A stretch of 64,000 bases of DNA from Druceiella hillmani (taxonomy: Eukaryota > Arthropoda > Insecta > Lepidoptera > Hepialidae): assembly GCA_039881145.1 (NCBI GenBank), contig JAYKKI010000013.1:38335501-38399500 (forward strand). Reading direction: 5' to 3'. How positions within the stretch are numbered: position 1 is the stretch's first letter; each line of letters starts with the position of its first letter. The notes under the pieces were generated by a model. The model did no database searches, was not told the DNA's origin, and saw nothing but the letters and a program-made list of their open reading frames with translations. Both the position numbers and the translations under genes were made by a program. Positions 24,421 to 35,478 of the stretch are shown piece after piece.

Positions 24421-25083
24421 ACAAAAAACCATGGGTATGAACTAGAATATGAACTAGAATAAAAATCCTGCTATTTATTTGGTTCGAGTCCAAAAGTTTT
24501 TTTGAGTTTTTGTAGACTATATATTTAAATTTTAATAATTTAAATTTTGAGATGATATGGTTTTCCAAATTCAGAAATATATCGGTATGTACAATGAATT
24601 AAAACAAGTCCAAATTTAGAGTCGGTCACACGAGTTTAACAAGCCTACGAAAGACCTTCATGGGCTTTCATATCCTACTCATTCATGCTTACAGACTCCA
24701 ATGTGGTTTGTTATAACTTACCCACTACTATTTTGCCCTAAAAGTCTCTTCTTTACTTATTTTTCTTGGAATCGCTGCTGGATGCTAACGCAATATTTTC
24801 ATTTCGATTTCCACGTTTATATACTAGTAACACATTCTACATATATTTTAAGATAAAAATAACTACAAATTAGACTAATTCCAAAATTTTCTTTTAAGAC
24901 CAGTATTGTACATTGATATTTTACTAATATATTCTACAAAAAGAATGTATTTCATAACATCTTTAATATTCATTCCAATAATTATATGTACATCACATTA
25001 TATTCTGATATATTAACTTAAAAGCTCATTCAAGTACATTTATTCAAAAGCTTCTAAAACAATAATTCTTCTCCCTTATTATA
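24421..25083. other. AT-rich DNA without a recognised gene
   Basis: No gene is seen. A T-arm-like word at 24480 (tttggttcgagtccaaa) is discussed among the rejected items. Confidence 0.5.
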
Positions 25084-25509
25084 TTAAATAGATACTTTAA
25101 TAATTTTATCTCGCAAAACTTTGCCATTCTTTTCGACAAAATAAAAAACGTGTTGGATAAAATCTTCCAAACACTTTTCCGAATGAATAGGGAAACTTTG
25201 CATTCCATTAAATTTTAATCTCGATAGAGAGCTTTTTGTTCTTCCGTAACGACGTACAAATTATTTTCGCATTGTGTGAATTTTTCTCTTACAAATTTCT
25301 TGCCCGTTTTGTCTGGTGTTTTCGTGTACTTATTAGAATATAGGAGGGTCGCTACTATTATCGTTGCCTTGTTAAATAGTTTCCACTTTTTGTTTCAATT
25401 TTTGACATAACGCTATTACGGTTTCATAATCAAGGTTTCAGTTACATTCCACTAATATTTTTATTATGTCTCTTATTGTAACATGATTTTCTTCTTTACA
25501 TGGATACTT
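25084..25509 (-). pseudogene. Unassigned coding relic with frameshifts
   Basis: Three minus-strand segments in different frames follow one another in a consistent direction. The first is ENHVTIRDIIKILVECN-(stop)-NLDYETVIALCQKLKQKVE. The second is a 55-codon run with TPDKTGKKFVREKFTQCEN and LYVVTEEQKALYRD. The third is HSEKCLEDFIQHVFYFVEKN up to the stop at 25084. They are rich in charged residues and look like one protein of about 140 residues broken by two frameshifts and one stop. An ag dinucleotide precedes the first segment (ttttag at about 25510), compatible with a splice acceptor. I do not recognise the family; a host gene fragment, transposon or old viral insertion are all possible. 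Confidence 0.35.
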
Positions 25510-27410
25510 CTAAAATTATATTGGATATAAGTCCACCTTACTTACGTTTACAAGTTATTTATCATACTATGTTGAGTGTCAAAAAAACTCTTTAAATGTT
25601 TGTAAATTAAAAATATCTATGTTAAGCTATAACCAGCAATATATTAATCGTACATAAATTTGATATAGGTTACATATACAAAAATAAATGAAAAATATGT
25701 ATCTGAAATATTTGATTTTCTTATAATTTAAAAATTTCATTTTAAGTTTGCGAAACTTGTAGCCTATCAAGTTGACATCAAATTAAAATCGAATAGTGCA
25801 GGAAAAGTTAATACAGAAAATGATAATTTAATTAGTAATTATAAATGAATATTTCATAAATAATCATATCAAGAAAGAGAAATATTACATTTCATAATAT
25901 GAAAGGAGAAAAGTGTGAAACTCAAGTTTTTACCAAATTAATTTCCGTTTATAAAATTTGAACGACTAAATATAAAAATAAATCTCAACTCAATAACATG
26001 AACTAGCCTCCACTTTTATTTTTGGAGTGTGGGAAAATGCGAGTAAGTCTGTAAAAGAAAGTGGCATTGAAAACGAAACTAAATTAGTTTAAACAATGAA
26101 ATAAGTGACTATTCAAGCTTTATTTTAATTTTTTTAATTTAGATGGCAGATTTTTATTACAAATGACCGCAATATATTCCATAAGTACACCTCTTAGAAT
26201 TAGCTTTAACTAGGAATATGTTTTTTAATGTCAGTATAATTACCTTAATACTATACATATTTCGGGCATAAAAAATTTAATTTGTCTTATGTTTTCTTAT
26301 TCATTCCAATTAAAATAACTCACTCCTCTACTCCATTTTATAAATTGTAATATTAAAACCAATTCACACAAAAATTACTAGGCCGTGCGTCACTCTGATA
26401 GAAGCGTTAAGCAATTATAAAGCCGTGTATATACGTACCGATTTCAGTTTTTATATTATTACGAAGGCCATTGCACTGATTTAAGCATGATTGTTAGTTT
26501 TAAGTATGATTGTTTTTAAACTGGGTTTAAAAAGTGTCTAAACCACTGTCATTCCGTGTTTAACAAATAACATCAATAATTGTAAAATGATTTTAAAATC
26601 ATGATAGCTGAGGTTTAGCTATGCTTAGTTTAAGGATGGTTTGAGTATGGTATAAATTATTTTTATTGACAAAAGTTTGTGTGTAACAGAAAAATAATAG
26701 ATATTGAGCATTTAATGAGAAAAATAAACAAAATTTGAGGTACATTGGAAGACACAAGGCGAGTTGGTGTGCTGAACACGGAAGTCCGAAGACATGCTCG
26801 TGTGTATAACATACATTAGAATACAATGGCAGTAATCACTGAAAACATTTCACTAAAGTGGTATGAAATTAAATGTTTACCAGTGAGTCATTTAAACAAA
26901 TTATCATCTTGTCATTATCTTCAGTCTTTCTAAGAATAATCGTATTTTTGTTTGTATTACAAGTAAGAAATATTTTATTTCCTTATATTTTAAGAATATA
27001 ATTAAATGGAGAAATTTCTTGAATGGTGTTTGGTGGCTTATTTTATTGTTTTCTTTTCCGTAAGTTTTGTTTTGTGTTTGTGAATAATACCGATCAAGGT
27101 AGGGTTTAATTAATATTTCTGTACTACGACCGAGTAAGAAAACTTGAAAATGGCTATATAAAGAAAATTAGGACACTTTGAACAATAGTAAATATATGAC
27201 CCAAAATATTTATCCTAAAACTCCTATACAAAAATTCAAGCAACATGTACGTTCATTTCTTTTCTTATTTATATTTTATTTTTATTCAAGCAAATGAATT
27301 TAACTTTTCATAAATCTTTCAAATTTATTTTTCTTTTTTCACATGTACCCGCCTTCCAAATCGCCATTTGAAATTGTTAATATACTAATATTGAGCAACA
27401 TAAGCGTAAA

Positions 27411-27412
<2 letters not shown>
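25510..27412. other. AT-rich DNA without a recognised gene
   Basis: A minus-strand open run at 26599-26826 is cysteine/phenylalanine-rich without a motif. Nothing else is supported. Confidence 0.5.

Positions 27413-27463
<51 letters not shown>
27413..27463. repeat. (TA)n microsatellite abutting a Tc1-like end
   Basis: It runs directly into the cagttgtggtcataggatta end of the element that follows, so the element apparently inserted into or beside a TA tract. Confidence 0.97.
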
Positions 27464-27466
<3 letters not shown>

Positions 27467-27630
27467 TTGTGGTCATAGGATTAAGAACGACTATTGGGTA
27501 AAAAGGTAGGTGACACGCAATTAGCTTTCTCATTTTAACTTTTATCGACGTGAAAATAAATTCATTTTAGTAGGGTTTAATACATTTTATTAGATAATGC
27601 AAGACACGAAACCTCCATAGATTATTTCAT

Positions 27631-28650
27631 TTATTTTATACAGTTATTGTATTTCAGTAAATATTGCCATGTCTCAGTAGAAGTAACGTTATAAGATTCA
27701 TAATAGAGTGCCTTTAGATTGCTAGATATTTTAGCGGCTATACTCTCTTTAACTTCGCTCCAAATATTTTTTAAAGATAAATATTTTCCACAAAAATTAT
27801 AATTTTTTTATAGAAATTCGGGCTGTTAGCAGTCCAATCTAATACAGTGATATATAATTCAAGCAGGAACGTTTTCACTACCTGAGGAGTGTATTTAGGA
27901 TCGTTATCATGCTGAAACTTGCATAACTCTGGCCACGTTTCTCCAAATTAAGAAAACATAATGTCTTCTAATATTTACTTGTATTAAATTAATATAACAT
28001 ACCTGCCATTTGTTTACTGACCCAACACTATTTCTCGAAAAATATCCCCAAATTGTAATGTCTCCACTTCCACTTCACTTTTTTTGTATAGCTATGATTT
28101 AATGCTCTTTTAGTAGATTAATGGACATATTGTTTTCCATATGAACATAATTGATTTATTTTCGCTTCGTCCAAAATTAAAATCTTTTTTCACTGCCTTT
28201 CTGTCCAAATTCCGTACATTCTCGCCAAGTCTGAATGATTTTTCAGGTTGGCGAGAATGTACGGCATCTAAAACAGTTGATCTAAAACAGTACTCCTGGT
28301 TTCCTGCAATTCTTCTAAACAGTTTCGTATCCGCAAGGCTTTTCCATATTGTATGTACAGAAACAACTTCATTGCCGAAAACTTCCCTTTGTATGTGTTA
28401 AGATTCCTTGAACGGAACTGTGTGTGTTAAGATTCCTTCATTAGACTTCGCTAAACGGAGTTTCATATAGTCTTGGCGAGATTACGTTTATTGGGTGTTA
28501 ATCTTCTGAATGACGTTATGAATGTGCTTAATTTTCCGAAGTGATTATTTGCTTTGAAAACTTAAGCATTAGAGTATTTCAATTGATCAAATTACTTTTC
28601 TTAGACCAATCACGTTCATAACGTGCCATGATAATTTTTCTAATGGATGG
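27631..28650 (-). pseudogene. Tc1-like transposase pseudogene
   Basis: The enzyme would excise and insert its element at TA sites. From the N-terminal side on the minus strand, VSVHTIWKSLADTKLFRR (about 28370) matches the linker after the binding domain. A worn GNITIWGYFSRNSVG-like stretch lies near 28045. Then comes FQHDNDPKYTPQVVKTFLLE (about 27925), which carries the second catalytic aspartate in the Tc1 motif FQ-DN-PKHT. VLDWTANSPEF follows, then NIWSEVKESIAAKISSNL, equivalent to NLWSELK. The stop is at 27631. Frames shift repeatedly, several stops are present and the third catalytic residue lies in a damaged patch. The first ~80 residues are hard to read. Confidence 0.85.
28212..28264. 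repeat. Perfect 17-bp inverted repeat inside the Tc1 relic
   Basis: ccgtacattctcgccaa and its exact complement ttggcgagaatgtacgg are separated by 19 nt. It lies within the transposase region, where a normal Tc1 has no such palindrome. It is likely a local inverted duplication or small insertion. Confidence 0.9.
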
Positions 28651-28934
28651 GTCATATTTTCATTATTTTTTCCCATATTTTTAAAATAAATAAATATCAA
28701 AATATATTTTAAAACTAAAAAACGCAAACTTAATGGCAACAGAATATGTGGGATTCAAGTTCAGTTTTCTATCTTTTTTCCGTTCATACATGTCTGTCCA
28801 TTGGCCAGTATCTTTGGCATGCGAACTATAGAAAATAAATGAAATAATTCCTAGAATTTAATGGTTTTGTATTGCCTAGGATGAAGTGTTAAAACCTCTT
28901 TTTTACGAATATTTTTATGTCATTAAAACTAGTG

Positions 28935-29060
28935 TCAGAAAAATAACTCGTGCGCGTACTAACTAAATTTGCCACGAGCGCGATGGCGCTCGCGATATCA
29001 GTTACTGTTTAGCGCGCGGCAGGGGCGTCGCTCGCACGCATCGCTAATTTTTTATCTTTT
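28935..29060. other. GC-rich, CpG-containing island
   Basis: It contains cgagcgcgatggcgctcg (a 7-bp-stem hairpin) and gcgcgcggcaggggcgtc in otherwise AT-rich DNA. It lies about 100 bp upstream of the acidic open frame at 29149, so it may be its promoter or the subterminal region of a mobile element. Confidence 0.4.
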
Positions 29061-29148
29061 TACGTGTTACATAAAGTTCAAATTATAATATTATTAGCAA
29101 TTACAATATAAAAAGGATCCAGGAAAAGAAACTTTTTAAACCATAACG

Positions 29149-29436
29149 TTGGAATACGAAAATAATCCGAGTGAAAATGATTGTTTTCCAAGTTGTGAAG
29201 AAAGTGATAGTGGGAGTAACATTGTGGTGCGCTCACTAGGCGTTATGCAAATTTTGAGTGATAGTGATAATTGTGACGATAACAATTATTTTGCTGATAC
29301 GGAGGATGTTATAATTTTTGAATTGATTTCAGATTTTGTTATAATTTTTATTCACAATAAATATTTCCATAATTTTCCTTATATTTTATTATTCTTGTAC
29401 AAGTTTTTATTTAGAAAACCCCGAAAAAATTATTAA
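29149..29436 (+). pseudogene. Acidic N-terminal fragment, possibly piggyBac-like
   Basis: The frame opens at a TTG (preceded by an in-frame ACG where an ATG may once have been). It reads NPSENDCFPSCEESDSGSN and then QILSDSDNCDDNN. Acidic serine/aspartate-rich openings with a SDSD block are usual at the N-terminus of piggyBac-family transposases. After about 60 codons the composition changes to hydrophobic AT-derived sequence, so the rest is deleted or unrelated. No piggyBac TTAA-flanked ends were found. Other nuclear proteins start similarly, so this is a weak call. Confidence 0.25.
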
Positions 29437-29570
29437 AATTGTGTAATTTTTGGAAGGGACACATTTTTTTTCGAGCAAGGGTGAAGAACATCAAAAACAA
29501 AAGATTTGTTCGGCATTTTTAAGTATATATGAGTAAAAAACCATGGCAATAAAACGATGAATTATTATTA

Positions 29571-29591
29571 TATGTATATATATATATATAT

Positions 29592-29678
<87 letters not shown>
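29571..29678. repeat. (TA)n microsatellite with catg interruptions
   Basis: About 108 bp of ta units with spaced tac and catat interruptions. Confidence 0.97.
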
Positions 29679-29680
<2 letters not shown>

Positions 29681-31412
29681 CTATCGTCAAACTATTTTCT
29701 CTATCGCCGTATGTAAAATCAGTCTTATTTATTTACTCAAAGATATTAACATTTTTGAACCTCTAAGTCAAATAATGTAATTTTAAGTTTTCAAGTCTGT
29801 AATGTGATAAACGTAAATATATATATAAAATACGATATAAATCATTAATGAAAACTACAATGGAAAAATTTTATGTTTATTTTAAGACCAGAATTTTAAT
29901 AATATTTCATTTAAGATCCAATATTATGGCCTTTAAACGAATATTTATTTGACCTTTCCTCTAACCCGGAGAGGAATTTAATTTTAAATTTTAAATTTAC
30001 ATATTAATTTTATTTACAAAGATAATTATACTCACCGTAAGCTACTATTTACTTAACCTTTAAAATAAAACGATTATAATTGAGATATTTATAAATTATG
30101 CCAATAAAATTATTTTTTATCATTCGTTTCGTAGTTGTGTTTAAATCTGATTCACTGTTAAGTGCGACATTAAAATCTTAAATTCACATGCCTATTTAGA
30201 AACAACATTAAAGTGCCCATACCCTTCACTATAACTTTTCTCATAAAACCTTTATTCGTTCCTAAGAACTCCGCTCCTGTCCCATCACAAGATTACGTGT
30301 TATTTAAAGGTCTAATTTTATATGCTATATTCTTATTTTAATTTCTGTTTAAGCAAGATTAATGAAGTAATACCGCACTAGACATGAGCTTATCATTGTG
30401 ATTCATGTAATTTGTAACGTTCATTAAAACGTCGATAATTTTTTAACCTGTAATTATTCAACTCCCTACGTCAACTTACGTTCAACTTTCTATCCACACG
30501 ATGCAACTTCACTACGCGACTATACTAAGTTAATTTCGTCTATCTGCTACTTTTCTATTTGTGATGTGATTGTACAGTATATTAAAAGGAAAAATGATAC
30601 CGTCATGAGAACACTCAAGTGGCTATCTATATGTCAGTCACAGTCATTTTCCTCAAAAAGTGCTATTCGCTGAAATATTAATTCTTGCATATCATTATAG
30701 CATATTGATACGCACTTGCCTTAATGGCTAATACTCAAAAATATTTATGTAGGAATTTTAGTGGAGGTGGAGGGTTTTCAGGGGACGAATTAGATACTTG
30801 AAAACATTGTTTTTAATTCTATGCACAGTGAGGCTTATCGCTTAAAAGGGCTCTCTTATTTCTGAAAATAGTCTAAGAGCATGATTTTCAGAAGTACACG
30901 CAAAGGTTATACAAAAATTGTAACGTTAATTTCAGGTCTCATAGTTAATGTGGTATCTATCATAGTAAATACATCCCTGTTCTGAATTATATTAGGTATT
31001 ATAAAACATTTATTGGAAAAGGAAATCCGTAGTGAGGACTTATGAAAAATATAGTAATTTCAATTTAAACGAGTTACGTTGTGCTGTATTTTGTGTGGTG
31101 CGGTTTCTATGTGAAGTATTTTACGTCTCAAAGGAATTAGAACTTTTTTACTTTACTTACCAGATTAATATTATAAAAAAGTTACGCTATATATACGTTC
31201 GCTAGAAATTACAAGAGGATCCTGAACCAAAAAGTAAAAATACTTTCTTAAAATGCTATGTCATTTGACAAGTCACGACAGGTGTTAACAATATTCAGGT
31301 AATACCATTTTACATTAATTTCTATTGATCAGAAACATATTCTTGTTAACGCGCACTAATGTATTCACACATCATAACATATTTACAATCCAAATGTGTA
31401 TGTTATCAGTAG
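29679..31412. other. AT-rich DNA without a recognised gene
   Basis: I see no feature here. Confidence 0.5.
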
Positions 31413-31480
31413 TGGGTTAACACGCGAAGCTGCGCGTCAACACGTCGCGATAACACGTGATGTTACGCGTCAATCGCTTC
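31413..31480. other. Short GC-rich, self-similar patch
   Basis: gttaacacgcgaagctgcgc is followed by gtcaacacgtcgcg, then ataacacgtgatg and ttacgcgtcaat: a stuttering of aacacg and gcgtcaa words, partly palindromic. It could be an old transposon end; no coding role is seen. Confidence 0.3.
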
Positions 31481-32057
31481 ACAGTTTCTCGCCAAGACAT
31501 ATTATTTTCCATTTTAAATGTGAGCCAGCAAATTCTATATGGATAATCATTCATATATATCATAATGTTATCGTTTAATATGTACGCAGTTGGCTAAAAA
31601 ATGAAACTTACTGTTTTGTTACTTTATTGTTCAATATTTTATAATAACTTATTCAATTCAGATTTCTTTCAATATCAGTGACTTTCCAGAGCGTGTACTT
31701 TTTATAAACTTTGTCTTTAATATGCAAATGCAGTTTATTCGTACCAAAATATTACATATTTTGAGTAAACATTATCAAGTTAACTTTAAGATTAACAGAC
31801 GTAATAATATTTATGTTAAATTAATATTTAGTTAGAAAAAAGATGTAGGCGATTCTTGAAATATCGTTTGATGAGGATTCCATACACATAGAGAATACGA
31901 TGACCGTTTCACGATTTTCGCACCCTCCACCATAAACTCTTAGGATTAGGAAAGGGCGACATTATTATATACTAATATATTTACAGTAATAATTATAGAA
32001 GTAAAGGGTTTTCAGTAAGCACACTTTGCAGTAAAGTGTGAAACTGTCATATTTTCT
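31481..32057. other. AT-rich DNA without a recognised gene
   Basis: I see nothing here. Confidence 0.5.
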
Positions 32058-32557
32058 TTTTTGGGGTTTCGTACCTCAAAAGGAAAAAGATAACGCTTAT
32101 AGGATCACTTGGTATTCGGTCTGTCTGTCCGTCTGTTATGATCCTTTTTCTCAGGAACACGTGGAGATATCAATTTGAAATTAATATCAAATATTTACGG
32201 TCCCTTGGAGCTGTAAAACATTCAAGCATCTAACTTAGCGCATTTTTTGACACTCGCAAATAAATCAAAACCAATGGGGTATTTCCTATTGACATGAAAT
32301 TTGGCAAGAAGCAAGGTTTTACTGTACAAATAAAGGAAAAAATTATTAATTTGTAATTATACCACGTAAAAAATATTTTTTCAAATACGCGTCTGCGATT
32401 TAAAAATATGGCGGTTAATATGCCTCTTCCAAAAAAATTTAAATGTTTTTAAGTAGTTTAATATGAGTATAATGTACCATTAAATGTTTATAAATGCCTA
32501 AATACATACGAAAACTTCGTGGCGTAAGTTCCACTTACACTTCACTGGTTTTTTAAA
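32058..32557 (+). repeat. Dispersed moth-type repeat, best copy
   Basis: It begins ttttggggtttcgtacctca and continues aaaaggaaaaag, gcttataggatcactt, ggtctgtctgtccgtctgtt and tttctcaggaacacgtggag. A central part includes atggggtatttcctattgac. It ends with cgaaaacttcgtggcgtaag and cacttcactggttttttaaa. The order of blocks and the final ggtttttt match a noncoding repeat that I know to be very common in Lepidoptera. No reading frame is present. Confidence 0.82.
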
Positions 32558-32969
32558 TAAAGATTAATTGCGCTAAAACATAGCCTCTACATAACCCCAG
32601 ATCCAAAAAAAATCACCAGCGAAACTTCGGTTTAAGTACTCTTGGGTGATTCGCGAACAAATAAACATACTCATAAACAAACGTTTCAAAAATAATATTT
32701 TTGTGTTCACATATTTTTATTATGTCCCCTTAAACCATTTTTTCTTACATATCTAATTATAAAAAAGGCCAATTCTACAGTTCAGCAGTACAGAGGATAG
32801 AGAGTATCTACAGTACAGCAGTAATTAAAACCGGATAGAGAGAATGATACTTCCTTACAATACATTTCATGAACCCCGAATGGTCTGCAATAGCTTCTTT
32901 GCTTCGTTTATTTATTTAATAGCTTCCATGTATAGTATATTATGAATGATATAATTTATGAACAAATAT

Positions 32970-32972
<3 letters not shown>
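32558..32972. other. AT-rich DNA without a recognised gene
   Basis: It holds a short direct repeat of gatagagag/acagtacagcagta-type words at 32780-32845, and nothing else. Confidence 0.45.

Positions 32973-33033
<61 letters not shown>
32973..33033. repeat. (TA)n microsatellite
   Basis: A pure ta tract of about 60 bp. Confidence 0.97.
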
Positions 33034-33035
<2 letters not shown>

Positions 33036-33534
33036 TGCATTTTCCAGAACGAAATTATGAGTACCCCGATGGTACAACAAGCTAATGCCAATATAATAAC
33101 AATAACTGAGAGTGACGCAAGAACAATATAACTTATCATTGAGTACTCGTTCAGGTTAAGATTCCTACTTAAACTATAACCTCTATCTCACGAGAGACCT
33201 CAATGGCTGCTGACTATTGAAGTCTATACCGATCACTATAGGCACAGGTGGTTTATAAAAGAAAGTGCTCTTTGAAACAAGTTTAAAACCAGACTGCATA
33301 TTTTTCAATATATATTTTTAATCACTCATACAAATTTATTAAAAAATTTTGCATGAAAATCAATGTCAGTATGTATAATTTTTTTTTTAGATTTTGCCAA
33401 CTTACGGTTGAAAAATTAGTGACAATCGAGGTAGCTTGTTTCTGAAACTGAATTTTAATATTTCTAAATCATTAATTTAAAAGATTTTTCCTATAATACC
33501 CAACTCTTACATTAAGAAACACTTAATATGTAAG

Positions 33535-33840
33535 CTTCCATACTTCAAAGGAAAACTAATATCGCTCTCCGTCTGTCGCAACCATGTTTCAATAAAACCA
33601 CTTGACGTAGAAATTTTAAATTTGGCGTAGCGAAAAAGTTAACCTGACTAACATTCAAAAATATGTGTACGGAAATTTTAAGGCTATTGCAAATAAAGCA
33701 CGGAAGATATAAATTCATAAGTGTTTCTAATTTCTATACATATGTGGAGTGTCATTTGAATAGGCTAAGCTTTTAAAAAAAATATTTTTAGGACCCAATA
33801 ATGATTCCAAAAACCATCTTCAGTGATATACTGAAAAATA
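33535..33840 (+). repeat. Dispersed gtacctcaaaagg-type repeat, diverged copy
   Basis: ttccatacttcaaaggaaaa, tctccgtctgtcgcaacc and cacttgacgtagaaatttta keep the order of blocks seen at 32058 and 46855. Confidence 0.72.
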
Positions 33841-35070
33841 ACCATAAAAATGTGTAAAACACGAATAGAGTTACTACGAGGATTCCTCAAACATTTAAGC
33901 TCTGATCAATATTTAAGGATGCATAGCGTTTATTTAAAACTATTTACAAACATTATTTTTTTACAACGTCAATATACTTTGTGAAAAATTAATCTAGTAT
34001 ATCTTTCCGAGGAGTAAAATTATGGTGAATATTTAAAAAATTATAAGATTTAAGATAATCGCTATAGTTATAACTTAGCCAGGTTTAATAAATCCTTTTT
34101 TTTCATGCATTTAATTCAGAAGTTAAAGGCAAGGGGGGGTTTCTTCTGAAAAATTATGAAATAATAAATTTTTGTATTCATTTTAACATGCCCTTTCAAA
34201 TCATATCCCACATTGTATATTATTTTATTATATATTTTAAATCACGAAAACTTAAGTAACTCATTTAACCCCTTTAATTCTTACATGAATATTTAAAAAA
34301 GTTAATTAGCGTAAAATTTGTGGGTTTATTAGATGTATCACTGAGCTACATTTCAAGTTTTTGCACCAAATAATAAATATTACCTGTGACAAATGGTCAA
34401 ACAGATACATGACTGATCTTGCAAGATTTTAATTTTTTTAATTTAGAGATATTGAATACTAAAAAGCAACCAACGAAGACCAATAAAGAACAATAAAGCT
34501 ATACTATTTATTCAAAGACCTACACAAACAAATATGTGGCCAAAGATGCGAGTAAAGGCTAATAAACAAATAAATTCAACCAGCAAGCCTTCGAATTGTA
34601 GAAAACTTAGTAAGCCGCTAAATGATAATGAAATCATCCAACACGAATTGGAAGAATTCATTGGCTTCGTAGATAACACTTTATGGCATAATTTCTACTG
34701 ATTGGAAATTTTAAATATTCATGAGTTGTTTAATTCACAATTAACATATTTAGTTAAGCGACTTCAAAGTATAACGTAAACTTAACTTTCTAATTAAAGA
34801 AGAAGCATAGATAAGATGGAAAAATTGGCGTTGAGGCTAGGCGATTTAACTAACGGATTAAAACTTTCAGATTATTCTAAGTATTGTTTAAATATTGATA
34901 CAGTAATAAATGAAAAATGTATATATAAATTGTAACATCTCTCTGCCTTTCTTTCTATTTTTTCGATTATAAAATGTATTCGACTGGATTGATTTTAATG
35001 CGGGTTTCGTCGGCATGTAGGAATAAGTATACTGTACGGTGTTTGTGCAGAAAATATTGTAGAAAATCCA
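33841..35070. other. AT-rich DNA without a recognised gene
   Basis: I see nothing supported on either strand. Confidence 0.5.
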
Positions 35071-35284
35071 TAATTGAATGAAACTACGTGATGTAGTATT
35101 ATTTCTACTTTCTTTAAGTTCTTTACCACGACCTAGGTTTTGTTGTATTACATCTTCAAGTGAGCTCTTAGCAAAGATTTTTTCTAATAGCCCAACTGAA
35201 GATGTAATACAACGAAACTTAGGTCGTGGTAAAGAGCTTAAAAGAGAGTAGAAATAATACTACATCGCGTAGTTTCATTTAATT
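35071..35284. repeat. Foldback element, copy 1
   Basis: About 95-bp arms: the left starts aattgaatgaaactacgtga and contains cacgacctaggttttgttgt. The right holds acaacgaaacttaggtcgtg and ends cgtagtttcatttaattgt. The loop is roughly 20-25 nt. Arms are near-perfect but each carries private changes. Similarity to copy 2 continues about 20 bp to the left and 45 bp to the right of the hairpin, so the mobile unit is larger than the hairpin itself. Confidence 0.93.
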
Positions 35285-35436
35285 GTGAATAATTAATTTC
35301 TATAAAATTAACATCAAATATATTCAATATTGCAGAAAATATTGAAGTAGTAAAATGGAAGAATAGAAATCAGAGAATAAAGACAGCAATTTTAAAAAGG
35401 TGTATATTTAAAATTTTAATGACTAAAGTCTATGGA

Positions 35437-35478
35437 ATATTATTGAATTCAATGTACCTACATTGAATTCAATAATAT
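35437..35478. repeat. 42-bp perfect palindrome
   Basis: atattattgaattcaatgta and its exact complement are separated by only 2 nt (cc). It lies 150 bp downstream of foldback copy 1. Confidence 0.95.

Larger units (their letters stand above)
27464..28742 (-). mobile_element. Decayed Tc1-like transposon
   Basis: One end is clear: cagttgtggtcataggatta continuing into agaacgac at 27464, next to TA, is the terminal motif style of Tc1 elements. A minus-strand transposase relic follows inside. The other end is uncertain. The word cgcaaacttaatggcaacag at about 28723-28742 is the best partner, and would give a length near the usual 1.3 kb, but the match is poor. Confidence 0.75.

Noticed and set aside
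24478..24500. tRNA T-arm-like word (tttgg-ttcgagt-ccaaa)
   Set aside because: The 5-bp stem and 7-nt loop are perfect, but no A box, anticodon arm or acceptor stem can be built upstream; at most a SINE remnant.
28141..28401. 86-codon plus-strand open frame
   Set aside because: It is antisense to the Tc1-like transposase relic.
31396..31578. 60-codon plus-strand open frame through a GC-rich patch
   Set aside because: The peptide derives from stuttering acacg/gcgtcaa words and then AT-rich sequence; no motif.
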